From: Oxyruncus cristatus
Taxonomy: Eukaryota; Chordata; Aves; Passeriformes; Cotingidae
Assembly (NCBI GenBank): GCA_013399855.1
Contig: VXAY01002192.1
Coordinates: 1,490,638 to 1,554,637, forward strand
Length of the DNA: 64,000 nucleotides
Direction: 5' to 3'
Both the position numbers and the translations under genes were made by a program. Below, one piece after another: positions 48,201-61,154 of the stretch. The notes under the pieces are model-generated. The model ran no database searches. It was not told the origin of the DNA and saw only the letters and a list, made by a program, of their open reading frames with translations. Every line of letters starts with the position of its first letter. The stretch's first letter is position 1.

Positions 48201-51049
48201 ATTTAGCTACTGTATCTAGAAACACTATAGTATAGTATTGGAAATACTGTATTAAAAAAATGCATGTTTTTCTCAGTCTTAAGATATACTTGACTCACTT
48301 AGGGTAAGAGTAACTTAAGAATTAACTCCTAATTTACAGGACAGGCCTTTCCAGTGAGATGCAAATAGACTCCAGATGAAGCCAGTTTTATGAAAGAGAG
48401 CAAAAAGGAGACAGGAGGAAGAGAAGTGAAGCAATAGATTTATAACTGAGATTCAAGTATAAAAACCTTGGGAACTCACAGCCTGGCAGAATTGTGACTT
48501 GCATCCTTGAGTGTTTCTTTGACTTATGACAGATGTAAAGTCATGGAAAATTGTGGATACTCACTGATTGTTTAAATCTTGTACTTTGTTTGTCCTTTTT
48601 TTCTCTTCAAGTATCATACCTAACAGAAAATCTTCCTTTGCACATATAAAAAAACCTCCAATCCAAACTTTAAATTTTTATGTTGAGCTGATTAATAACA
48701 CTAATATTTCCAGAAAGTCAGAAAAATAGCAACAGTGAAATTTAAAGCAGAAGAAACTACTTTTCAGTTGAAACTAGGTTTTTTTTTGTGACCAGAAACC
48801 ATATTATTACAGGGAAAATTTGTGCAAGATTTTGGGAAAAAAAAAAGATATTAAGAATAAATATTAATTTAAACCAGACCAAATAAATCAAAAAGAAATA
48901 AATGAGCAATCATATTGCAGCTTAAGTTGACCTCTTGTTAGGCAAAACAATCTGCTGAGATTTTTACAAAGAGTATAAATGCTATCCTCCATATCTGGAT
49001 TTGATAATATGCTTTGTCTCACAGTACTATTTAAACAATGATTTCACTCCTAATTCTGTTTGTAGAGAATGATGCCTCTAAAGTCCTATAACCAAATCAA
49101 GCTATACTTAAGGTGCATGTGACTTAACAGTGAAGAGAGTTAACATTTTGAAAAAAAATTGCAAACGAATATAAATTCTCCATTAGTATCAGTCTTTCCA
49201 TCAGAACTGTGTGGCTGCAAAAGAGAGACTAACACAAACAGAATTTATCAAAAGGTAGCGTAGAGTAAAAATTCCCTGCAGCCTTAAAAATCCTGAATCT
49301 TTCCATTGTTAATCATCAAGATTAACATTCTGCTTCATCAGTCAAGAGAAGTTCAGCAGTGGAACAAAGAAACAGAAATTGTCAACTTTGCTTCACATTT
49401 GCATGGATGAATTTGACTCTTAAAGGACTGCAGAACAATATGTATCAGGTGGATACTTAAATGTTGCAGTTGAACCTAGTTTATTGATCTCTGTCAACCA
49501 ATATCATGAAATGCTCTACAGTTTTCAAGGTTAGAGCAAAACCCAGAAAATCAGTAACAGTTCACAATATTTATTAAGGAAGCAAGTAAATAATTCTTAA
49601 AATATTTGTCATCACACAACAGCATATGTTATTAGCCCTTTGGCACTGTGTGACTTGATCAGAATTTCACCCTGCTTTGGTCTGCTTTTTATATTTGCTC
49701 ACCTTTCTTCAGATGTATTGCCAATATTTTAAAGCACAATTTGTATATTTCTGCTCTCAGAAAAGATAACCTCAGCTGAATACTCTTTCATTCCTTTGTA
49801 ACGAATTCATTCTGTTGCCTTTCTCCATACCTATATCTTTTACTTCTCTTTGGACAATTCACAATATATTTATGATGCTTCTAGTGCTTCTAGAGTGAGA
49901 AGTTTCAACAGCTGCTGCAATATCTCTGAGATGCTGGTCTGAGGACATGCAAAAAGGATATATTTTGGCAAAATCCCTTGTGCTGTGCAGGAGAGAAAAA
50001 AATCTGGATGAATTTTTTGCCTCATTCTTGTCCGAAGTAATTTTACCATTGCTTTCAAAATGTTTATTCATTACTTGATCTATATTCCACGCAGTTTGTG
50101 GATGAGATGTTACCTGCATTTGTCTGAGCCTGTAAATTTGACAGGTAATTAATTCGCAGTTGTAAGACATTTCTTAACACTTTGCTCATGTCGCAACTGG
50201 AAACAAGTATGCTAAATTTGTTATTCTTAACACATGCAGAATTGTTTCTATTTGTCCTTGACAGAACTTTTTCAGGGTTATCAATTTTCTACACTATCAG
50301 TTTATTAGTAAAATTTAAGCATCTTTATGCAGTGGCTCCAGCCAGCTGCAAGTAGAGCCTGAGATATCTAAATAAGTCATCACTGTTTTTACTGACATCT
50401 CAGCCAACATCTCCTCTTGCTCAGCCTTCTCCTGCCAGCTACAAAAGGCAAAAAAATCCAAAATGCAACAAGTTCCCACCCCATCCTTAGTGTGAACTGG
50501 TATTTTCTAGGTTACTCAGAAGCCAAAGTTAATTATCACAGAATGGCCTTAGATATAATGTTCTCTGAGCTACAAAATCAATCTGTACAAACACAACTCT
50601 GATGCAGTTTCTTTCTGGGCTCCGATCTCTGGTAAAGAAAAGTTTCACAGTTAAACACACTTGCCATCTGTACGGGACTGTAAATCAGATCCCATTGCTA
50701 AAGATATCTCCTGAAAAGACCCCTTTAAATACCTTTGATGTCATAGTTTTAAAACTCTGACTTCTTTTTGATATGTCCATATCCCTTCTCCAATGGTATT
50801 TCCCAATGTCCCCACTGGTTATCTCTTTCTTATTGATCTAACAAAGAAATAATGTTGGACATTGACTGGGCTTGAGAGATGGTTTAAAATTTAGCATCTC
50901 TTTCCCTAAAAGACAGTGTGTGGGGATTCTTACTACTTCATCCATCTTTCTTTTTCCCCCGGGTGGCTGGGAAGGACCATCCCATCTTGGCTCTGACCTC
51001 CACTCCTGCTACTGTTGTTGATATTGCTGCTGACTCTCTGTTGTCATGA
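45210..51049. other. Non-coding stretch, no gene recognised
   Basis: AT-rich unique DNA with a pyrimidine-rich patch (about 46410-46447) and scattered homopolymers. Open frames do not exceed about 125 codons (47604-47978 minus) and show no domain. A possible, very decayed CR1 end near 47077 is not secure. Nothing else identifiable. Confidence 0.55.
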
Positions 51050-51420
51050 TTGATGTCTTGCTGACAGGCACATAAATCATGCCTGCTCATAATGGTTAAT
51101 GTTGGTATTTGCATGTATTAAGCATGTTTTAGCTCTGAGACGCTTAGCACCATGTGTGCTGCATTCATTCTGCTACCTCAGGCCCTTGGAGGGAGGAGAA
51201 GGGACTTTACCATTTATAGATATTTTTGTTTGGGCAGTGGGGAGAGCAGAGACCTTTGTTAAAAACCCATCCAGATGAATAGGAATGAACTTTGCAGCTG
51301 CAGCACAATTCACTCAGACTACAAGACCCTACAGGATATATTGTCTGGCCGACAGCATATCGGCAGCTGCAAACAAAGATGTATCTGCAGTATCACTGGA
51401 TCTCGAGCCATGTGCTGGGA
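51050..51420. promoter_or_regulatory. Candidate enhancer with paired CAGCTG E-boxes and SOX/POU motifs
   Basis: Motifs seen: a POU octamer core ATTTGCAT (51107-51114); CCTTTGTT (51253-51260) and AACAAAG (51372-51378), both SOX-type cores; and two bHLH E-boxes in the context TTTGCAGCTGC (51291-51301) and GCAGCTGCAAA (51363-51373), exact reverse complements of each other. The resulting order is mirror-symmetric: SOX, E-box, E-box, SOX. Motif matches alone occur by chance. The symmetry and moderate base composition make this a reasonable conserved-element candidate, but function is inferred. Confidence 0.3.
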
Positions 51421-53489
51421 TAAGACTGCAAAAGAAAGATGTTTCTTAAACCCAGAGGCTTTTAATGTTTTACACAGCCTTTCATACCTCTCCTTTTACA
51501 GATAATTTTAGAAGAAGGTGCAATTCCAATTTCATAGATTTTATCAGTATAATCTCTTTTCCCCCCTGTTGGCCCAAAACAACCAAGAAACTGTTCTTAT
51601 TATTTCATAATATAATTATCAGGCATGGATCCTGTGTTTCTGTCCTCTCCAAAAGTTCTCTGAAGGGAATAATTTGTCCCAGAATTTGGCAGGCTGGACA
51701 GCCTGCAGTTTTTACGAATCCTCCTGATGGGAACGAAGTTTTGGCAGCTGATGGAATCACAGAGGTATGTGAAAGTCAAGACTGAGGAAAATCCAGGCTC
51801 AAACCTCCAAATCTGCAGAGAGATTGTCCCTTTGGGGATCTCCAGTTCTTCGATAGCCCGGGTCATGGAGGCAGCCTGTAACCCTCCCCGTGCAGTTGTA
51901 GCAAAGAAAGTTGTTGGCATGAACCATTTTCTCCTCTGTAGACAAGGCTGTTCTCTTTGAAAACCGTAACTGGAATTGCATCCTACCTGGCATTATCCAC
52001 TTGTGATGATAATCATTAATTTTACTTTTTACTATTAAATTGCTAGCACAGTTGCTGGCATGGTTTTGGGCTTTGCACTCTTCTAAAAGATACTCTGCAT
52101 AGCTTGCAGCTTACCGCAGGTCAGATATCATTTTTACATGATCACTTTTTCATGACGTAGTTTTCTGGCTTCCCTTTAGACATTATTAAGGAATCTGCGT
52201 ATGTTTTCACTCATCTAGAAGCCACCTTAGTATTAAAAGAAAAAAAATTATTGTAATGCAGTAAAACATGGTAGGATGGACCCCATGTTTTAGGGGGCAT
52301 CTTTCAAACAAACTTTACAGCAGAAACTGTGATACAAGAAGCACATGCATTTAAAATAAAATGGAAAATAGTTTTGCAGACATTTGCATTCTATAGAGAT
52401 AATATTTTTTTTTTTTTTCAGAGGGTTACATTTTTCTAAGCCATTTTGTAAACATGCTCATCACTTTATAGTACTTTTCCATTAAGTGATGGGCTACATG
52501 ACAAAGAAAAGTAGCTATAAGAAGTCCTTATGATGAAATAGGTCCATATACTCTGCCCCTGGGAATTGAACCCAGGCCCTTTGGAATAGCAGAGAGCAGT
52601 GATTCTTGTAAATGTCAGTGCTGATTAATTAGGGGCCTGGCCTGAACATACTTATTGAAGTAAAGCTGTCATTTATTTCAGAGGGGATTTTCCTCAATCA
52701 AAATGAAATGCTCAAATATCATAGAGTTAAAATTAACACTGAATTTAGAAAATAATAGCTTCTAGAATAATGAAGGGCCATCCTCCAAAAAAATTTTTCT
52801 CAGAACAAAATGGCACATGAACCATACTCCAGAGATGAGGACTATGGATTTTTTTGTCAGGTTCATTTGGACTAAATGTATTACTGTTTCTCGGATGTTC
52901 TTCAGGTGTGTGACACCAACACGAAGACTGAGTTCTAACACCTTCTGGTTTGCAAAAGCACCATTTCAGCTGCAAGAGGGAGTAGGTTGTTTTGTTACCT
53001 TATCCTGTTCATTTCCAGGGTGCTTCCGGACTATTAAGAGTGTTTTGCTGGGGAGCATGACACTTTTCGTATTAAGTGACAACTAAGGAACATCAGAGAA
53101 TCTTGGAGAGGTGAGATGAAGAAGTGGGAAACTTACAGTGTGAATTCTTAAAAACAAATAGATTTTTGGAGGAAACCCCAAGGTTGTTTTGAAAAAAACA
53201 GACATAGAGAAAGGGAATGGGAAAATGAAGAAGTATTATGAAATTGTCAGTTAAACAAACACGTAAACATACACATTTTAGAAATTATGAGTTGTTGTGG
53301 TTGCAATAGTAAAAGGTGGTCCAAGGAGAAGGTGCTTTTCTGTTTTTACTATACAAACTCTGTTTCTTGACTTAAAAGTTTTATAAACACGCCACAGATT
53401 AAATTTTCTTTGTGTTCTCCTGTGATAAACTGAACATGGTAAAGTTTAGACACTGGTCCTCCATCAGGATGAGACTTCCTGGCATATCT
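51421..53489. other. Non-coding stretch, no gene recognised
   Basis: Mixed-composition sequence with overlapping short open frames in both directions (about 51465-51993 and 52745-53086), none with a recognised domain. Contains a T-run at about 52407-52420 and the tRNA-like fragment near 52.56 kb. Confidence 0.5.
52551..52607 (-). mobile_element. tRNA-derived SINE head fragment (MIR-like)
   Basis: On the minus strand the sequence reads GGGCCTGGGTTCAATTCCCA. GGTTCAATTCC is a perfect match to the RNA polymerase III B-box consensus GGTTCRANYCC. The flanks form a T-arm: CCTGGG and CCCAGG paired around a 7-nt loop (52558-52576). The following CAGAG resembles the MIR head ('CTGCCTGGGTTCGAATCCCGGCTCTGCC'). 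No A box, anticodon arm or acceptor stem can be assembled, so it is not a tRNA gene. It is most likely an old SINE head. Confidence 0.45.
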
Positions 53490-54104
53490 ATAAGAGGTAC
53501 TGAGTAAGATTGCAGATGTACAAAACTGGGAGTTGATGAGAGGCCCAGCAGATAGATGTCGACAAATTAGAAGACTGGAAAATCGCCAATCACATGAAGG
53601 GAAAATGCTGGATTCTGCACATGGTTTGGAGTAACTCTGGATGTATGTGCAGACTGAGGTGAATGAGATGCTGGAGAGCAGCACCCAGATCTGGTTGATG
53701 GCAAGTTGAATACGAGTCAGCAGTGCCCTGGCAGCAAGGAGGGCCAACTGTGTCCTGGGGGGGCACCAGGCAAAGTATCCCCAGCTGGTTGAGGAAAGGG
53801 ATTGTCCTGCTCTGCTCTGTGCTGGTGTGGCCTCACCTGGAATATTGTGTGCAGTTTTGGACACCACAATATAGGGAAGATATTAAGCTGTTAGAGAGTG
53901 TCCAAAGGAGGACAACAAAGATGGTGAAGGGCCTTCACGGGAAGCCGTATGAGGAGTGGTTGAGGTCACTTGGTCTGTTCAGCCTGGAGGAGACTGAGGG
54001 GAGACCTCATTGTAGCTACAACGTTCTTGTGAGGGGAAGAGGAGGAGGAGGAACTGGTCTCTACTCTGTGGTGACCAGTGACATGACCTGAGGAAATGTC
54101 CTGA
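53490..54104 (+). mobile_element. CR1 LINE, left segment (interrupted)
   Basis: 5'-truncated CR1 in plus orientation. Recognisable blocks run from GATTGCAGATGTACAAAACTGGGAG through ACTGGAAAATCGCCAATCAC and GTGGCCTCACCTGGAATATT to GTTCAGCCTGGAGGAGACTG. A frame at 53723-54091 still encodes the C-terminal RT motif series VWPHLEYCVQFWTPQY ... LLESVQRRTTKMVKGLHG ... SLGLFSLEETEGR, corresponding to 'VRPHLEYCVQFWAPQY...LLERVQRRATKMI' in CR1 ORF2. The coding part ends in degraded sequence. The element continues at 54218 after a nested insertion. Confidence 0.95.
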
Positions 54105-54217
54105 TGTTGTGATACTTAGTGCCATAGTCTAGTAACTGTGGTGGTAGTGGATCAAAGGTTGGACTTCATGATCTCCGAGGTCCTTTCCAACCCGTGTGAT
54201 TCAGTGATTCTGTTGTG
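54105..54217 (+). mobile_element. Nested short CR1 3' tail with 7-bp flanking direct repeats
   Basis: A 99-bp tail (54112-54210) of a different CR1 subtype, reading ATACTTAGTGCCATAGTCTA then GTTGGACTTCATGATCTCCG then TCCTTTCCAACCC and closing octamers GATTCAGTGATTCTG. It sits inside the larger CR1. TGTTGTG flanks it at 54105-54111 and 54211-54217. Removing it leaves a continuous host CR1 (AGGAAATGTCCTGATGTTGTG running on into TCTGGGAAGG), so the repeat is a target-site duplication. It is therefore younger than its host element. Confidence 0.85.
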
Positions 54218-54452
54218 TCTGGGAAGGTTTAGGTTGGATAGTAAAAGAAGATTCTTCACCCCCAGGATGGTTGGGCACAGGAACAGGCTCCCCAGGGAAG
54301 TGGTCAAGCACCAAGCCTAACAGAGTTCAAGAAGTGTTTGGACGATTTTCTCAGACATGTGGTGTGATTTTTGGGGCTGTTCTCTGCAGGGCCAAGAGTT
54401 GGAATTTTATGATCCTTGTGAGTCCCTTCCAACTCAGAATATTCTGTGATCT
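54218..54452 (+). mobile_element. CR1 LINE, right segment with 3' end
   Basis: Continuation of the 53490 element: GGTTTAGGTTGGATAGTAAA, AGATTCTTCACCCCCAGGAT, GGGCACAGGAACAGGCTCCC, GTTCAAGAAGTGTTTGGACG, then the tail GAGTTGGAATTTTATGATCC, TTCCAACTCAGAATATTCTG. Same tail subtype as the SINE at 32.5 kb and the fragment at 20.5 kb. Confidence 0.95.
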
Positions 54453-57400
54453 TTTATTTAAATTTGGGATTTTCTTTTTTTTTAAAAAAAAATTATTTGT
54501 TAATATTTTAAGCTGATTCCTATCTCCCTGAGAGTATTTTGACACTTGTCCTTACATAAAACATTTCTGTGGAGGTGCCGAACATTTTAAGACACCTCAG
54601 AAAGATTCTTCCTTGGATTTGCCAATAGCATAAGGATTCAGCAGATGGCAGGATGTGGCCACTTCAAGACAGCCAAGAATCTGGGCCTCCACCCTCCTTT
54701 CTGAGCATGTGTAACCAAGCTGTCTGTCTGTCAGACAGTGGGAGAGAGACCAGTGTGGGAACTGCTTGTACTATTGGAAAGCTTTTTAATGAACATCACT
54801 GTCATAATTAAGAAATTATCTTTATGCATTTAAACAGAGGCCCCACTTATGTGCTATATGAAATTCTTACTTTACATCTCTGGAAATCATAGAATATTTC
54901 TTTTCATTGGCTAGGAACCCACAACTTAGCACATGCATTATGGCAAATATGAAAGGATTTTTTTTATGGTCTATTAAGATTAAGAAGTACATGCACCCAT
55001 TGCCAACAAGCACACCATCTAATCACTCTTGCATTCCATTATTCTGCTTCATACTATTTTTGATGGGAAAATTCCACTGGGTGGGCCGTCATCCCTTTTA
55101 TAAATTAAGGAATAAAATAAACAAACAAATAACCCACTCACAACCCAGACTCATTCTAAGGCTCAGAAGGTTCTCATACATTAAATGACTGCATCCCAAA
55201 GTAACATCTATTTTGTATTTGAGTTCAAGTGATTTCAATGAAAATTAATGACAGTTGTGAACATTTGGGAAAGTAAGGATAGACCTCGAAATACAACACT
55301 ATTGCCTGTTTGTGATGGATTTAGAAGGCTTGCAACCACGCTTCCTATCAGGGGAGAAATCAGTGATACAGAATATCTTAGAATCATTTATTTATACTGT
55401 GTACAACGGTCACTGAACATAGGTGGTCACAGACTACATGCAGGTAAAACCTTATTTAGAAGTCTTAAACCAGAAACCACTTTCAGGTTCTCAGGAAATA
55501 ATTCTCACCAAGAACTAAATCTAATCAGAGAGCATAAGATAGGTTGAACTCCCTGGTTGTTTACAAAAGCTCCCCCATAAACCTGAATCACCAAAAACTA
55601 ACAGTACAACATTCCTCAAAAGTGCATGTATTCCTCATAGGCTAAGAAAAGGAATGTGTAAGATTATATTTAACATGACCACCTGGTGACTCCACTCCTA
55701 CCATAACAAAAGAAAGTTAATATTTTAAAGGGTGCTTAGGACTGTCTGCCTTTACTGTAAGATTTATGTTCCATAAAGGATTAAACACCCAAGTCCACTC
55801 ACAAACAGGATCCAAAAGTGGCCCGCATGTAGTCCCCAGGAGCAGTGCTATCGGTATGAATGTTCTCTAAGCATGGACGTGGAGTTCATCTGCCCAAATT
55901 CAGTCATCTGCACTGCAAGGATTCGTATCTGAGCTTGCTGTCAACACTCCCTTTTTCTCCCATGAAGAGAAACAGTTGCTTCAAAGGTGACAGTCATCTC
56001 ATCCTGAAATAAATGCCTGAACTAGGTCTGATAAGACTTTACTGACACTAAAAATCTGGCAAAAGAGACTGGCTGAGGCATAGTTTTCTACACTGCAGAA
56101 GTCTACATTTGGGTGATATGAATCCCACTACTTGTGTTTGGACTGGTTTCACACAGAGAACTAGCCCAGTTTTGACATTACTGAGTGGCTCATCACCTAG
56201 TTTGTGCTTGGACTCCAGTAACATCTGAAAGGAAGGTGTCTCTCAAATCCTTAGTTACAATGCTGGAGGCCTCTCAGGGAATACCAACATTCTCCAGCAA
56301 GAGAAGAATCTTGACAAAATGTTTCTATGGCTTCTTTCTTTCAAAACCCTGTCATGCAACTGTGATCATATCCTCCTGGCAGAGGGAGGGTTGGGTTCCC
56401 CTTCATCCTGTGAGATTCCAGAATGGCATCTCCCACCTTCTCCAGGAGTATCCTACCCCTGTTCACAGGGCTCTGTCCCTCTTGCTGGAGATATTCTGTC
56501 AGGCCAAAAGATGAAAACATTTGTTGAGAAAAAGAGAGAAAGAGATAAAGAGAGAGCAGGTGTGACTCTCGTATTGGATTGCTAGTGATTAAGGACTTAA
56601 GGGCATAGGTGAAGGGAGAATTGAGAAAACTGGCTTACGGGCAGTTCTGTGAGAACTGTTTTACTGTTTGGCATGAAATAAATCTTGGATAAAGTGTATG
56701 AAATGCAAAAACAAGAAAAGATATGTCTCAAAGGAGGAAAAGAATTTCACTTGAGTAAAGGAAATTAGAGGTAATATTGTAGTTTCACAGCCCATGTAGT
56801 TTTCAATAAAATCTGCAGGTGGCTTGCTTTTCATGTAGCCTAATGCTACAGAAAGCAGTTGAATGTGAAAGTATAAAACTGGAGTAAACCAAGAGCAAAT
56901 AAGCCAAAAACTGTTTAGACATTTAAGTGACTCTACTTTCATACAGCAAGGATGAAATTGCTGTGAACATAAACTACGTAGTTGGGAATTCTTTGAATGT
57001 GTCCTTTGAATTTCAAGAGCAGAAGTAGGAGTCAAGTTTATTAAAGTTGATAAGGGAGGTGGAAGATTCTGTAGGAGTGTGCTTGAGCTTGCTGACCTCT
57101 CCCAGACTTCCTTCAGTTAAATTTCTTGTGTGTCTCCAAATCCCAGAGGCTTTGGAGCTCAATTCTTAGACTGTAGTAAAGTATTTAAGCAAATATTTTA
57201 ATAGCTTTTCAACTCTTGTTCAAACACATGCATTTCTCAGCAGCAGTTCAAGGGTTAATAAAAACACACAAACATAATTTATTGTAAGTTTATCCTTAAT
57301 GTGCAGAATGAAGACATTTTCAGTAACACTTAAGCCATTTTGCAGCTCACAGAACTTAAAAACGGGGACAGTTTAGGTTGCATATGAATTATGAAAACAT

Positions 57401-60400
57401 TGGATTTCTCTGCTGTTTTGCACTGGAGGATCTCAGTTCACTTTCTGGCAGGAAGAAAAACATTCTCAGAAATGTCCCTTCATATTAGGGTTGATTTCAC
57501 TACACACCTGGACACTGCACAGCTCTGATTTTTACAGCAAAGGAGGCTTTTATATTCTCCCTAAACATTTAGCTCTTTCTCTGGAAAAAAAGTCTTTTCC
57601 ATATCAAAATTTGACATCCGGAAATTATATCATTCAAAATCACTGGTAAACTCATCTTCCTATTATGTTGGTTAGTACTGAGATCAGTAAAACCCTCATG
57701 ACTGTTGCATCAGTTTCAGCAAGCACCTAAATGCTGCACGGCAGCTTCTGGAAGGAATGTAAAAGTATGCTGCATGGGAATGCAACTGCTTGGGGAATAA
57801 GGCACAGTGTTTTGACCCAAGTTCGATTTTTTTTCCTGGACAGAAGGGTAAATATTACAAAATTCCCTTGGGGAACTTTAATGACTTTGTCCCATCTACC
57901 TTCATTAGGTGGTAGTCACTAGTTCTCTGGGTAGTCTACTATGAATCACTTCAATCCTACAGCACATGGCTGGTGATGTGAATGGAAAGGATCTACAATG
58001 TGGGAGAAGTAGGTGAACCTCAAAAGCACTCAAAGCCTCAAAAGGTTCATGTGAGTTATTTAAATGCCTTTGCTGTGTACTGGGGGTTTGGTATCTCATG
58101 GGAGCATTTTTATGAGAGATCAGATTGGATAGAAGGATATGTATGAGCACCTGCTCTTGTAATATCCCAGAAATTCAGCCTATTTTCTCCCAATTCTGGG
58201 ACTTCAGGAAAGATTATGGTTGGAATTTCAAAACAAAATAAAAGTCCAGAAATATCCTTATTTCATCCAATTTGGGTTCGTAATCTCTCTGCATTGAATG
58301 GGTGTTTATTACTTCATTTTTTAGGGACTGCTGGTATCGGTACTAATTAAACACTCCTATTGGTTAGTTCCCTTTGATGGACATAATGCCAAACTAAAAG
58401 ACAGATGCAATTTTGATGTAGCTTAAATCCGTGCAGTTCTCATTATTTTGTCTCAATAGATTAAACCCAGAACTTTAGATTAAAGGAAGCCTCAAACTTG
58501 GGACAAATGTGGGCAGAATTTCAGACTCATTTTTATTCACTGTTAATTTTTTATTTAATTTTTAATTTAAAACTTTAAAGAAGTGGTCTGTTGTTTCATG
58601 TGTATAAAAGCTGCTGTGTTACAATGGTTTAAGTACATATCATACCTTATTCAGTTGTATCCCTTAAGCCATTTGTATTTACTCTATGAAGTTTATCCCA
58701 TACAGATAGTTTATATTCAACTCTGTTGATGACAGAAAGTTTACCAATAAATAAAGCATTGTACTCTTAGATAGTTTAAACTAGGCGTTTTTAAACTAAA
58801 CTCCAATTTATAATTCCTTTACCTTTATACTGGAACAAGATGGCTAAACATAGGCAAATAAAAATCATGTAATGTTTCTGTTTAATTTCCTTGGTAGTAG
58901 AGATGAAAATTCTAGACTGAAATGATACCCTATGACATGAGAAGCAACAAGCTGGCTAAATAGAATCTTTCCCTTCCCTTTTGACTGTCTGGGTTGACTC
59001 TGATGAGTTCAGTAACAAAGAACACAACTGATTGTAATCTCCACTATGCTAACTATACGAGTGAAATTTTGCTGGCTTTGATTACTTCTGATTTAAACCA
59101 GTGCAAGATTACCAAGGAGCAGAGGATGTCAGTCCTTTTTGGTGTAAACAGGTGTAGCTTTAATGAGAGAATCACAGTCATGTACTCATAAACAAAGAGA
59201 GAAATGAAATTTTATTCTTTTTGCTTCTAATCTCAGAGTTACTGTTTACACTGTCTATTTAAATAAGCAAGTTTATGTATAATTCTATAAATAATAAACA
59301 GACATTCCAGGTACTTTGCCAGGAGGAGTATACTTAGCAAAAGGAAGGAATGTTGAGGTCCACCTGTAAAATTATTTGTCCCTATAAGCAATAACAGGCA
59401 TATGTTCTACATCATTTTTGGGCCCAGTCTCTGTGGCCCAGAACCAAAGTAAACACATTTTTCTGATGTAATTGTTTATTCTGGTTGAATTAGTACAACA
59501 CAGTCATAGCTGTGAGAAACATTTTATTTGGACCAGCTCTCAACCAGAGCTCAGAGAGGTTGCCTACCTGGCAAACCAGCAACAGTAGCTTGTTTTCACA
59601 AAGTCCTCCAAGTTTTATTCTCAGAGGAGCATATAAAAACATTTTAAAGCATGGGTTGTGGTCCTTCTCCAACTGACACTTGAGTAAATCAGAAGTAACT
59701 AAAACCAAGTCAAATGTGGCCCTCCTGGTATATATGAGATGTGCTTTATGTTCCACTCCCTTGCTGTTTTCCACTCTGACGTACGTAGCACTCAGGGGAA
59801 TGTTCTCACATACTGCTCGGGCACACACACCACAGTTTTTTCCTTCTGCCTTCATTTCTCTAGTGCCAGTGCTGGCCACCAGATGAATGTGTAGCAGTAG
59901 TGATAATAACTGGAGACCTCTACCTGAATTCTTCACCAGAAATGCTGGTGCTGCACTGCACTAACTAGTCCTTTGGAACGATACAACTACTTTCACACTT
60001 AACTGTCCTCATTTGCATTCCTAAAAAGAGAGGGAAAGAAAGAAAAGGATATAAAACTTTCCACCCAGCACAATACCATGTGATATGTGATATATGTGAC
60101 ATACACGATACATTTTTGAAGAAAAAAGTATAAAGTTACGGTGGCAAGAATTTTTTTCAAAGTTTTAAAAGTTCAGCATAAGTTTCTAGATGTCCTATAC
60201 TCAACAAAGCTCTCTATTTTGACTTTGGGAGGCTCCCTAAGTTTTAGGGGATTAAAACCTTACATGCCTCTGTGGATAAGTACATTAAGTAACAAATAAG
60301 CCACAGGTAAGCAATAAGGTTGGTAAACATGGGAGTAAATACATAGAAATGCTGACCGACTAAAACTGTTTTCAAAATGAAGGTGTTATTTTAAACACAT

Positions 60401-61038
60401 TTTCAGGTATGAAAGGCATTGCACAATTCGATTTATTCCATATTTCTGTTGGACTTAAATACGGAAGTTATCACTTTTTATTCTTAAACCATAGCATTTA
60501 AAAACAAAAAAACATTTTATCCTTTTTAAGGGGCAGTAAAATGTCAAAAAAAAAGTTTTCTAAGCCAGCTTTTTCTCCAGATTCCTGAAAAAGTTTCACT
60601 TTCATTCTAATAGGAATTATTACTATTCACCCATTCCCATTATGGAGGTCTGTTACTCACATGATTGCAGTAAGCATGAAAAGATTCAGATTATTTCTGA
60701 ACAGCAATGGAAGGGATGAATAGAGAAAGAGAATTTGGTAAAGGAAGTGACAGAGAATAAGGCAGAAGTCGGAAGTCTGGGCACTGTGCTTTTGCTGTAC
60801 TTTAACAATGATCAAGTAAAGTGTAAGAGCGAGAGCAGTAAGTCATGGCAGTTTTCAGCAGTGGGAAAAGTGTGATTGCCTGAAGACTGAACTTAACATT
60901 TTATCACAGAACATCTAATTGAGTGCTCTGACTAACACAGTATGTGCACATGAAAAGGAACTGATATAGCATATCTCTATCCAGTATTCCCAAGTGATCC
61001 TCAGAAAGTCATCAAATTATTTAAGAGAGAAACAATAT
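54453..61038. other. Non-coding stretch, no gene recognised
   Basis: AT-rich unique DNA. Open frames such as 59490-59936 minus (148 codons), 56661-57035 minus and 55248-55547 plus carry no recognised domain. A small direct/inverted CTGTCTG...CAGACAG motif lies near 54719. No repeat family identified. Confidence 0.5.
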
Positions 61039-61154
61039 TTCTTTTCTTTCATTTTTTTCTTTTTTTTCCTTTTCCTTTTTTCTTTTTCTTTTTCTTTTTT
61101 CTTTTTTTCCTTCCTTTTTCTCTTTTCTTTTCTTTTTTTTTTTTTTTTTTTTTT
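61039..61154. repeat. TTTTC-rich pyrimidine tract
   Basis: About 115 bp of T with regularly spaced C (TTTTC/TTTTTC units) ending in about 24 T. An open frame through it (60994-61377) encodes only Phe/Ser-rich low-complexity sequence and is not a gene. Confidence 0.9.

Noticed and set aside
53349..53867. 172-codon minus-strand open frame
   Set aside because: It is largely antisense to the CR1 reverse-transcriptase remnant on the plus strand, so a shadow of the transposon.
59490..59936. 148-codon minus-strand open frame
   Set aside because: No recognised family. The Leu-rich N-terminus could look like a signal peptide, but nothing supports transcription or conservation.
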